Source: Symbiodinium natans (Eukaryota > Sar > Dinophyceae > Suessiales > Symbiodiniaceae). Taken from it: a stretch of DNA of 64,000 nucleotides. How positions within the stretch are numbered: position 1 is the first letter of the stretch; each line of letters begins with the position of its first letter. Made by a program: the position numbers and the translations under genes. Below, piece by piece: positions 54,329-64,000 of the stretch. The stretch is taken from contig CAJNDS010000173.1 of assembly GCA_905221605.1 (NCBI GenBank), positions 62,001-126,000 of the forward strand. Direction: 5' to 3'. Under the pieces are notes generated by a model, which was not told the origin of the DNA, searched no databases, and saw nothing but the letters and a program-made list of their open reading frames with translations.

Positions 54329-54356
54329 CTTAGGGGGGGGGGGTGGGGGGGAAACC

Positions 54357-54423
54357 TACGGGAGACCGGATTTCGGAGGTTTCGGAGCCTGAAAGCTTGA
54401 AAATCCGGCCTCCCGTATCTGGG
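54357..54423 (+). repeat. Hairpin module, copy 6
   Basis: Same module with right arm AAATCCGGCCTCCCGTA (one change). Its TTTCGG loop start matches copy 1 rather than copies 2-5, so copies 1 and 6 look like the outer boundaries of the array. Confidence 0.9.
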
Positions 54424-54552
54424 GGGGGGGGGGTGACTACTACTACTCACTCTGCGAGAAAACATTGTCATGCTTTGCCTGCTTTCTTGTCGTGGTTCCG
54501 TAAAGTCCTGTCATGGTTCTGTTGTGTGGTTCCTTGTCGTGGTTCGACCGTA

Positions 54553-54608
54553 CCCTCACCCACGCACGTACGCACGCGCGCGTGCGCACGCGCGCGCGCA
54601 CGCACACT
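54553..54608 (+). repeat. Alternating CG/CA stretch (possible Z-DNA)
   Basis: CACGTACGCACGCGCGCGTG and onwards, a purine-pyrimidine alternating run similar to 50895-50945. Confidence 0.7.
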
Positions 54609-55111
54609 TCCACAGCCTGCGCCCCCAAGCCCAAGACCCGAGCCTGAAGTGAAAGCCGGCTGAGGCCAGTATCCTTCTACCGCTGGACCTCGAAGCAGTA
54701 CTCTTGCATCAACACCCCGAAGACCCGGATAAGCCAAGATGCAAACAGTGTTGTAGCATTTCAGGTTTTGGGGTTGGGGGTTCCGGATTGGGTATGCCCG
54801 GGTATGCTGAAGGGCCCTTAGGGGCCGTGGCAGGTTGTGGCAAAACGGGCGACAGTTTGACATGCCAAGGGTCTTTATATTGTGCTGTCATACGGTCCAA
54901 ACGCTTTCTTACGGGGTTGGAAGTATGGGCCCTTGGGCAGACGATACAGGGGCACCCGAAGGTTGCTTCGAGGCTTTGCGGGGCCAGTGCCCCAAGCGCA
55001 CCATGAAAGTCGTGGAGGGTCCTTGCACAGCCAAACGTTTGAGGTTTAGGGGTTTGAGGGTATGCAAAGGGGGTTTTAGAGTTTAGGGTTTAGGACGTCG
55101 GATGCAACAGG

Positions 55112-55211
55112 NNNNNNNNNNNNNNNNNNNNNNNNNNNNNNNNNNNNNNNNNNNNNNNNNNNNNNNNNNNNNNNNNNNNNNNNNNNNNNNNNNNNNNNNN
55201 NNNNNNNNNNN
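55112..55211. other. Assembly gap (100 N)
   Basis: Exactly 100 N between a TTTAGGG-like segment (55042-55094) and a CA repeat. The round number suggests an unknown true gap size. Confidence 0.98.
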
Positions 55212-55235
55212 CACGCACACACACCCACACACACA

Positions 55236-55329
<94 letters not shown>

Positions 55330-55380
55330 GCCCACGCACGCAGGCAGGCAGGCAGGCAGGCAGGCAGGCACGCAGGCACA
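55212..55380 (+). repeat. CA then GGCA microsatellite
   Basis: (CA)n to about 55328, then CGCACGCAGGCAGGCAGG to 55380, the same compound order as 51001-51090. Confidence 0.9.
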
Positions 55381-58300
55381 CTTTTTTCTATGCCCGCACA
55401 CGCGCGGGAGAACGTGGCAAGTTAGTGTCGGGTGTAGAGCCTCAAACGGACGGTGAGCAGCTTGAGAGCGGCATTGGCATGCTGGCCAGGCTCCAAGACC
55501 ATGCGCTTGGGGAGGCAGGACCCTCTTACCTTGAGTTTGCACATGTTTGCACGCTTAAGGATCTTAAGGCGCTTGCAGTGCTTTTGTGGACGTTTGGTTG
55601 AGTCGGCTTCGACACGGTTCTCGGAGGTGTGCGGGCCGCGCCAGCACCAACAGAGGGCTCCCCACAGTCGCAGTCTGGGTATGCATCGCTGGAGAAAGCA
55701 GCGCAGGACTGGGCGAGTCGTTGTGCTTCCAGTGCCAGTATCCTTTTTATCCTATCGTCGATATCCTGATGCCGAAGTTGTCTTAGTTCGAAAACCCGGG
55801 AGAAAGAGGCCCAAAGTCACCTAGAGTATAGGCGTAAGCGAGCAGATGCTCACTCAGTGTGCTACCCAAACGCTTGTACCTTGGACATCAATCTCCAGAA
55901 CGTGCTCCTTACCCAGTGCTTTCTGCGGGTATCTGGTGCTTGCATTGTACCTTGGGTGTTTGCTTCGGACCGGACATTACCATCGTGGACGCCTCAACGG
56001 AGTTTAGCAGGTTTGCTCCACATCACATCCTTATCGGTGTTCGTACAAACCATAGACATTGCATGAAACATGGTGCCATGGCTTGCTGACCTGCCTCGAC
56101 ACAGGAAGACCAACGCTAGAGCTACGATGTGGTAGCAGTTAACATGCACACTCGGTCCAGCATACCCGCTGTCAACATGACGCCCACATTTGCAGAGGCT
56201 CTGCAAGGACTGAAGATGAAAGTCGCAGAGCAGTCCGAAGGCTTGTAATTAGACGCAGGTAGACTTTCCACTTACCATCATTTTGCGCGGGGCCACTGCT
56301 GTGGCAGGCTCAGGGGTGCCGTCACTCGTTTTGGCCGTGAGTTCTGGCGCGCTTTACAGGCAGACCAACACATGTTGTGCGCGGAGGGGCCTTGTACTTC
56401 ACGTTCGCCGCTTCTTGCAATGCGGTGCTACTTGGGTGCCTTGCTTACCCTCGCACTTGAAAAAGTGTTCGCTGTTCGCTCCTTGGGTGCCCTGCTCGGC
56501 CTGACCGTTGCTGCGCGATGCTCTTCGGGTGCCCTGCTAGGCCTTGCACTTCTACGTGTGCGATGCCCACTGTCCGCGGTGTGACCCCCCTCGCCTTTCT
56601 TGTTGCCAGCTTGAACTCCAGATGGAATGGACATCAGGGGACTCTGACGGTTGCGGAGCCCCCTATGAATCTGGGACTAGTGTTTTAGGCACGGCTTCCC
56701 ACGAGTTGCCATTTTCTCGTTGAATCCGGATTTAATAGCACCATTTCGCAGAACAAACGGCCAAGACTCGTGCACGTGATACACGACCGTCACAAGCACA
56801 GAACGAAATTGAAGGGTGGTTCACGTTCTGGCCGGGGTCCATACTGGCACTACATTGGACCTGCATTGTGTAGATTCGAGGTTCTCGGTGTGTGACGGGA
56901 TCGGCAGTGGCTGTTCCTCAGCTTGCTACATTTGTTGCTGGTGGCTAAAGTGCCAGGAGCCGACTGCTCCAGATGCTGAGGCACCCCCCGTGCGCTGCTT
57001 CATACTGCTTTCCATGTGTGGTGCCTGTGCTTTCAAAGCCCAGGAGTCGAAGCTGGAGGATACCACGAAACCATTCTGGAAGGCGTTTGAAAAGAGAACG
57101 CTCAACATACTCAACTATTTCCGGGTCAAAGCCTCGATGTTGAGAGCGGAAGCATTGAAAGGCTGGTTCGCGGTCCTCCATCGTTTTGGACAGCATGGGG
57201 TCCAAAGCTCAGGTGTCCGCTAGTTTTAAAGGTGGGGTCTGCGAAGCTTTTGTATGTCGGGTTGTTTGCAATGGGCGTGTGGACTGAGCGCTTCAGAAGT
57301 TGTGCTCAGGCAGCGCCGGACGATGCCAGAGCAGCTTGAGAAGGCTCTGGGTATCTCGTTGATTTAAGCAATGGGTATGCAGCTTAGAGAGGGTCTTGAG
57401 GCTGCAGTCAAAGCACGCGTACTCGAAACTTCTTGCTGCTTCATTCTGCTTTGTGCCCTCAGGCGAACCCTGCCTTCGTCTGTTTTCTGTGCCGCTTCGT
57501 GATGGTCAGGCTCTGGACTGAACGGGCTAGGCTTGGGATTGGGCGTTTCTCGGCAAGCTGCGAAGTATTTCAACTATACCACGGCCGTTTGTTTTCGAAG
57601 TAGGGGGAGGCGGGGATGAATTGGATGGGAGGTGGGCAGGCTGACGGCCAGTTGGCGCCCATAAAGAAATCATGCAATCCCGATAGCCCATTCTCATAGG
57701 GGGTCAAAATGATTGGCTGAGAATGCGTACATGGGTTGAGGGCCTCGTCCCGTCATGGGCCAGAGTGATTGGGTTTGCGGGTTAATGGGTTCATTGGTTA
57801 ATTAATGGGTAAATGGATGTTAATGGACGTTAATGGGTTTAGCGCGATAGTTGGGACAAAGCGATTGCGAGACGCTTCAGGGCGGGAGCCAAAGGACATC
57901 GACATGCCATTTCGTCACAGTCAGTCTCCTTTTCGAAGCAGCCACTCGCATTGGCTAAAACTCGCATTTGATTGTGAATAGCTTTCTTCAAATAGCTGAC
58001 CTCCATTTATTTATGTTACCAGTAACGACATTAGTTAAGAATCTTTCCGTTTTAGCTTGGGAGAGAACTAATGTGATTGATAATCCTTTTCTGCAGGTTC
58101 AATGCAATTTATTTGAGAATATGTTAGAGGCAATGTGGTCTTAACATCAAGTACGCAATTAGAGACTAGACGCAACACTCGTGAGCCACATATGTTGCCT
58201 TGATCTGCCTTGTATACACACATGTTGCAACATGTTTGATTTGTACTTGCACATTAGTTCCCACCAATTGCAAATGCAAATAGTTCGGCCAATCAGCTGG

Positions 58301-61300
58301 GTGGATGCCATGCTGCCAGGCTACAGCGCCCCCTCAGTTCCCCAAACAACAGCTGTGGCAGAAATGAGGAACCCGCCTGGTTGGATGGGTGGAACATGGC
58401 TCGGGCCACCTTCCCCAGCTCCCGTCAGTTGGTAAGGGGAGCTTTGATACGCATGTGCCGCATTTTTGCAGTATGCCGTGGTTTGAATGCAACGCCGCTC
58501 TGTGGCCCAGCGTTGCTTGAAACTAAACCTGCATTGAACCCCCCATTAAGCCTGCCAATACTTTGCAGGTATGTAGGTACGACGAAATTGTTCTGCATCG
58601 CAGAGATATTTCAATCCCTACCGATTACTTGCCTTAGCAGGTGATAAGCACCCTTGTAATTGTAATATCAGTTACACATTCTTCGCAAAGTGTGTGTTGA
58701 TGTCTTTGTCCTTCTTCCCTTCACTGTTCTGGTCTTCTGAATTGGCTTGCTTGTTTCGTTACTACTTTTTTCTGACCTTGCCTTTTGAACATTTGCCGGT
58801 TGCTGCTGCTGTTCCCATTACTTTCTGAGCTTGAGACAATAAGATAGAGGCGGAAGGGAAGAGCCAGGAAGGAAATACATAGATACATAACGTGGAAGCC
58901 AAACAGTAATGAGACATAAGAATAACGAAAGATCGCAACAGCTTGTTGCTGCGAAAGACCGCGGAAGAGTGGCAGCTTGGTGGCGCGGGCAGCCACTGCG
59001 ATCCTCCATGCTGTTGATGCGGGGAGGGGCCGAGGTAGTTTCGGCAGGCTGTAGTAGCGTGACGAACGCTGCTGCCGCAGTTGCCGAAAGACAAGCCGCC
59101 GGAGGTAAAACCTGAACTGCATAATGTGTTCTTGCCCGTGTGTTGGAAGGATACTGTGAACCGGTGCTTGCCAACTCGTCTGCTGCATGTAGATGGAAAA
59201 GTAAACGAGTATGCGCCTTCGACACAAGGCCAGGGGTTGAATCAGGGGCTGTGCTCACTCCATTGCTTAAGCTGGCGTGCTTGCTTCAAGAAACACGTCC
59301 CATACCACCCGCACGTAGACGGAGGTGTGTCTCTGGGCAATGGGGTTTGTTCTTGTCTTGTTGGGCGGCTGACGGCATGTTTGGCTTAGGTTGCATGGAT
59401 AGGAAGATATGAGGATCCCATTCAGAATTGGTCGGAGGCATGTGCTGTACCAGGAATGTCTCAGGAGTTTGTCGAAAACCAATCATTACACGGAGATCTT
59501 TGCTTTTTGCTCAAGCCTCTCAGAACGTTGGTGTTTTTTGAACACGACACGGCCAGTTGTACCGCTTTGCTCCAAGAATGTCCTCGATCATTTTGTGATC
59601 GCAAATTCGGTGGGCTGCGCCCCGCACTTTTTGAAACCGTGCATGCTTGCTCCATTGCTCACAAGCATCATGATATATCACTCGCTTGCACACGAAGGTG
59701 CTTGCGTGAGCTTTGCGTTTATTCTGTTTCGGTTTAGCTGTGAGGTGTGGCAGGTTGCTAGCATCTTAGGCCCTGACAAGCACGGACATGGTCGCAAGGA
59801 GAGGAACACAGAGGGTCCAGATTAGAATTATGTTAAAGGTATCGCGATGTCTTAGGGTTCAGAGCAAAACAGGATCCTTCAATGAAGCACTCACATTCTG
59901 TCCCCGCTTGCAGGCCTGTCATCACAAAGTGCTCGCACTTATTTTGCGAGAGCTGCTTCAAACAATGGGCCAAAAAGCAGGTGGGGTCGCATGCTGGTCG
60001 CTGCAGTTCACTTCATTCACTTCATGGGAAGTGACGCTGCAGGTAGATCTCCACAAAAGTCAGAAGACTCAGGATGGACCTGTGCTGTTCTCGGCCTTTA
60101 TGAGTCATCTCTGATTCGTCGAAGCAAAGGACATGTTGACTGCAGCTGACAATGCTGTCGGGAGTCGTGCCGGCGTAAGCAATCGCAAGCCTTCGATCAG
60201 GTTCCGAAGATCAGATGCCCTGCGCCTGATTGCAAAGAACTCCTGATGAGAACAGATGCAAAGCCGGCACGGATTCTGAGGTTTCACCAGTCCGCTTCCA
60301 GGTAAACTCTCTCAGGTTAATCAAGCTGCCTAAGTGGAATGACTTTGGCCAGTCGCGCCTCATCAGGTCACAGAATCTTAATAGTGTCGCCACGCGATGC
60401 GCCTCGGCCCGCATGCTGGGAGCGTGCCCCAGCGGTCCTTCTGAACCCAGCAGATCGGGCCCAGAAGCAACCCCGTAGCCAAGAAGAGTGTGCAGCAGAC
60501 AGGATTATCACCTGTGCATTACCAGCCTCACACACACACATACGGTACAGCTGGCAAGGGGGGGAGGTGGGGTGGGCATGGGTGGGCCCGTACAGGGTCA
60601 GTAAGGCCGAGAAGGTCAGGCTAACAAGCGGGTCCGGGGGCCCTGAAGGAGGACTGAGTTGTGGGTTTCAGAGACGCTGCTAGAATTTTATCGGCCGAGG
60701 AGTGGCCGAGGCCTCGGCAGATTAAAAGACAGGCTTTTGTCAATGGGTACAGTATGGGTATCTTCCAGAAGCTATAGCTACAGTAGCTTCTCGTCCTGGC
60801 AGGTTGAGTTGGCAGCCAGGACCTGAGAGGAAGGGCTGTAGTGGCTAGTGTGCTGTGGATGACAGCTGAAGTGCCTCCTAAGGACGATGGTAAATCGGGC
60901 GGAGCCCAGGTTATCCAGCGAATGCGAACCAACTTAAACATCCGCTGCGTGCACCATCGCGATCATCACAAGTCGCCTCCTCGTGTCTCCGACTCCTAGA
61001 AGGAGTTCTCGCATCTCGTGCCCACGCCAAGGTTTGCTTTTGGGAAAGATGCTGAGCGTGTTTTCCAGGACCAAGGTGCAAAGGGTTGCCTGCTTCTGTT
61101 TCGGGCAGGTATCAGAGCTAGCACGTCACAATCAAGACATTCGCAGTACTCGACGAATGAACTGGGTCGAGCGGTTAGATCAGTTGTCCAGTAGCATTGC
61201 TCTAGTGCAAAAGCATGAGCTATCATGCGCTCAAGCCACCACAGCCGCCGTGATCAGGAATTTCTTGCAACTGGAGTGGCCCCCCCGCTGCATACGAGGA

Positions 61301-61370
61301 CAGCTGATAACGTCAAGAGACCTGTTCTCAGTCGTTTCCGAAAAGCCTGTGGATGTTGTCCGACCTGCAC
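55381..61370. other. No gene family recognised; possible exons
   Basis: Short ORFs on both strands without domains. Exon-like plus-strand pieces are 58280-58435 (WVDAMLPGYSAPSVPQTTAV, Pro-rich) and 61108-61290 (QVSELARHNQDIRSTRRMNW, LDQLSSSIALVQKHELSCAQ). 57780-57850 has AATGGGT/TTAATGG repeats. Nothing can be named. Confidence 0.3.
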
Positions 61371-61426
61371 ACACAACATTTCACAACATTTCACAACATC
61401 TCACAACATCTCACAACATCTCACAA
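61371..61426 (+). repeat. 10-bp tandem repeat TCACAACATT
   Basis: About six units, the first as TTT-type and the later ones as CTC-type (TCACAACATC). Confidence 0.9.
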
Positions 61427-64000
61427 GCTAATTCTACAGAAGCTACCGAAGCAGATAGCACAATCCACCGTGAAAAAGTAATGTTGAAATGCTTTGAAGC
61501 AGGTCGGGGGTTGGACTCTTCACAAGCTACCCAGTCCCTGACCCACAATAGCGTGCAACTGAGCCTGTAAACTTGAGCCTGCCATGTTTCTGCCACGACA
61601 GACTTTTCACAGCTGGCCATTTCGATCCACACTCTTGTAGCCGGCTTGTAGTCTTGTGCCATCCACCGGCCTTCCAACTTGGAAGTCCGGATGTAGTTTT
61701 CCCGAGTGCTTGGACACTGGTGTTTGCATCAGGTTTTCGCAGTCTTTGCATGCATCTGGCTTGTAGCATGGCTGTGACTGCAAGGAGCATGTGGCCAGCG
61801 GCTGCCAGGTTGAAAAACACCTTAAGTGCTCCTGGCCGCCCGATTGACTGTTTGCGCGTGTAGGGTGCTGCTGCGTAAACGGTTCCTAATCATGTTGCCA
61901 GGTCCGCAGACGAAGCGAAGGTTGCTGATGATGCAACTCTCGGTGCGCTGTCGCATTTCGCGTGTGCTGTGGTGCTGATAGTTGTGGTTTAGATGTTGAT
62001 GCTTTCACGTCCCTCCAAAATGCCAATAACACGCACTTTGTTACGGCTGTTAAGGCTGCTTTTTCACATCCCATGAAGATCTGATCGTGTGCAGCCGGCT
62101 TGTGCCAGACGCCGATGTAACGAACAATGAGAGCACAAGATCCCAGTACGAGCCCAGCACTCGGTTCGATTCCTGAGGGCTTTGGCCTTGGGGCTTAGCG
62201 ACATTTAGCAGAAATTTAGCGATGTTTGTGTGGATGTGAAGTAAATGCTGTTGCTTTATTTGCTTTGTTTACTTCGCAGGGCTGAGCCGGAACCTGAAGA
62301 CTCGGTCACTGCAGGGCCCTCAAAGTGAGCGTTGTGACAAGGTGTGCGCATGTGCTGGTAGCACGTGATGCGTGAGTTCATTCGAGTTCGGGGGGTTACT
62401 CAGGTTCTGGAGGGGTCTGCTCCAGTGCTGCAGGCTTCGGATGCCATGCCTGCAGTCGTGCTGACACGAAGCTGACACGAGCCTGAAGTGCAGGAGTCCA
62501 ACATGGTCAATATGGCTGATGATGGCGAGGCGAGATCTTTATTGCTCCGGAATTCAACAGTATCTTGCTTTTCGATGTATCCGCGTGTGTACGTCTGTAC
62601 ACTAGCTCTGGGAGATCTCCACAGGTCCGTGTGGCTATGTTCGATTACATGCCCGCAGAAGGAGTCGAGGCTGGTTTGTTGTGCCTTCAGATGTTGGTTG
62701 CAAGCACAGGGGCAGCATTCCCAAACAATTGTGATTCATTCTTCTTTCTACTCAAAAGAACAAGCACCATGCGACTGTCGATGGGGAAGCGTCGGAAGCC
62801 GATACCAGGAAGAAACACCACTACAACATGCATGCCCACCGGTGGTGGTCTGCATAGCATTGACAGTTGGGTGGCTAATCTTCATGAATGATGCATGTGC
62901 TCTGCAACGTCAGATACAAACAAGCCTGCCACCAGCAAACTTCACAGACAAAGAAATGTTAAGAGAACGGGTGAAGCACTGCTGGGCCTGCTGCGCAGGG
63001 CCAAATTGCAATTGGCAAGGGAGACCTCATCAAGGTTTTCAAGGCATTTGGTTTGCTTGCGACAGAGTTCCGCTCCAAAGGCCAGCATGGCGAGACCGAT
63101 ACCGAAAGAGGAGTGAGCGGTGTGCAGGTAACTGAAACTGGCTGGGCTGCGGGGGTCAAGCTCTGCCAAGCCCTCGAATCCAATTGTGAGCCGAATCTTG
63201 GACCGCTCGAAGTGAGTGTTTTTCAGGCAGAGAGACCAAGATGGACTACGGAGACGTGGGCTGGTTTCCGGCTGGTTATCTTGCTGGTGCCGACGAGGCC
63301 CGACGTGCTCCTGCATCTTGTGGCCGGAGGCTGGCCAGAGGCTGATGTTTCCGATGGCAGGAGGGGCTGCAGGAAGAGACGCTCGGAGCTTGGGCTTGCC
63401 CTGTGCACTTGTTATTTATTCGTATCGGATTACTTCGCACTAGTCAGCCTCTTGTGCTTCGCCGCAGCCTTCACAGACAGCCGAGCAGCGTCGCGATGCC
63501 ATTCGAATTCAGGATTGGAGTGCCCATACATGGGCTCATGAATGCTTTTCAACAGCCCTACAAGAAGTTCCAGCGCGCAAGCCTGGTTCCACTTGGCAGA
63601 CGCTTAACTTGGAAGATGGAAGACAGAGGTTGAGACACAGGCCATTTCGCAGGCCGCGGCTGCACCTGCCCACAGTTTCTCGAGGTTCGTCAGTCACGCC
63701 ATCCCAGGGTACAGTGCCGGCGAGGAGTGGCCCGCCCGTTTTCGCTGGGAGTACCCTGGAGCTAACTTTCGCAACGTTGCCGTGCCGCAGACGGTCCTGT
63801 CCTGAGAAAGAGGACACCTGGCCGACGCTTGCGCCGCGCTCTGTCTCCCCCACTTGGATGCAGAAGACACCCTCGTCCAACCTGCACACGTGCTCACGCG
63901 CTGCGTGTGGAAGAACTTGGACACTAGTGTTCACACGCCGACGGACGCGGCGCTCAACCGAACGCCTGCGCGGCAAGAGGCAGCCCAAGCCACCGCCCCT
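61427..64000. other. No gene family recognised; possible exons
   Basis: Overlapping ORFs on both strands (for example 62488-63135 plus, 63988-63536 minus). The most coding-like short stretch is plus 63009-63115 (IAIGKGDLIKVFKAFGLLAT, then EFRSKGQHGETDTERG), which ends at a possible donor. No domain was recognised. Confidence 0.3.

Noticed and set aside
61371-61426. Regular repeats as a possible array of functional sites
   Set aside because: Simple 10-bp tandem repeat without spacers.
62163-62173. GGTTCGATTCC, a perfect B-box-like sequence
   Set aside because: Flanking bases do not form a T stem and no A box or anticodon arm is visible, so not called as a tRNA.

Overview
The window looks like nuclear DNA of a dinoflagellate, most likely a Symbiodiniaceae alga. 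Four things point that way: many TTTAGGG-like tracts, two matches to the 3' part of the dinoflagellate spliced leader (DinoSL), genes cut into very short exons with GC-AG as well as GT-AG introns, and retroelement gag/pol types I associate with dinoflagellate genomes (from memory, not from a search). Coding density is low. Most of the sequence is decayed mobile DNA and simple repeats. There is one 100-base assembly gap.

Layout. 1-900: minus-strand coiled-coil ORF with a spliced-leader relic upstream. 1908-4229: decayed minus-strand retroelement with RNase H-like then integrase-like pieces (Ty3/BEL-type order). 4795-5453: broken copy of a GPC1-like membrane acyltransferase. 5511-7270: minus-strand Merlin/IS1595-type transposase in three frames, with a C-terminal ZZ-like zinc finger. 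7878-7972: array switching from TTTAGGGG to TTTTGGGG. 8382-11181: decayed plus-strand gag and protease of another retroelement. 13081-21998: Ty1/copia-type LTR retrotransposon with 5-bp target duplication, tRNA-iMet-like primer site, polypurine tract, gag, zinc knuckle, protease, DD35E integrase, reverse transcriptase and RNase H. It also has an unexplained C-terminal domain, a separate membrane/metal-site ORF, and LTRs that carry a DinoSL-like motif. 23385-28925: TTTAGGG-like tracts around unidentified ORFs and tandem repeats.

Host-like genes: a HEAT-repeat gene ending at 32309 with a clear 73-bp GC-AG intron; a secreted, Thr/Ser-rich mucin-like protein (36801-38044); and a leucine-rich-repeat-like gene (47149-49500) for which I can chain ten exons across GT-AG and GC-AG introns in one reading frame.

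49679-55380 is low-complexity DNA: CA/CCCACA, CTA arrays, six copies of a 66-bp hairpin module, and a foldback element of about 950 bp with long inverted ends inserted in CTA repeats. From 55381 to the end I recognise no gene family. Several pieces may be exons. Nearly all protein identifications come from motif reading and memory of families, without any database search.
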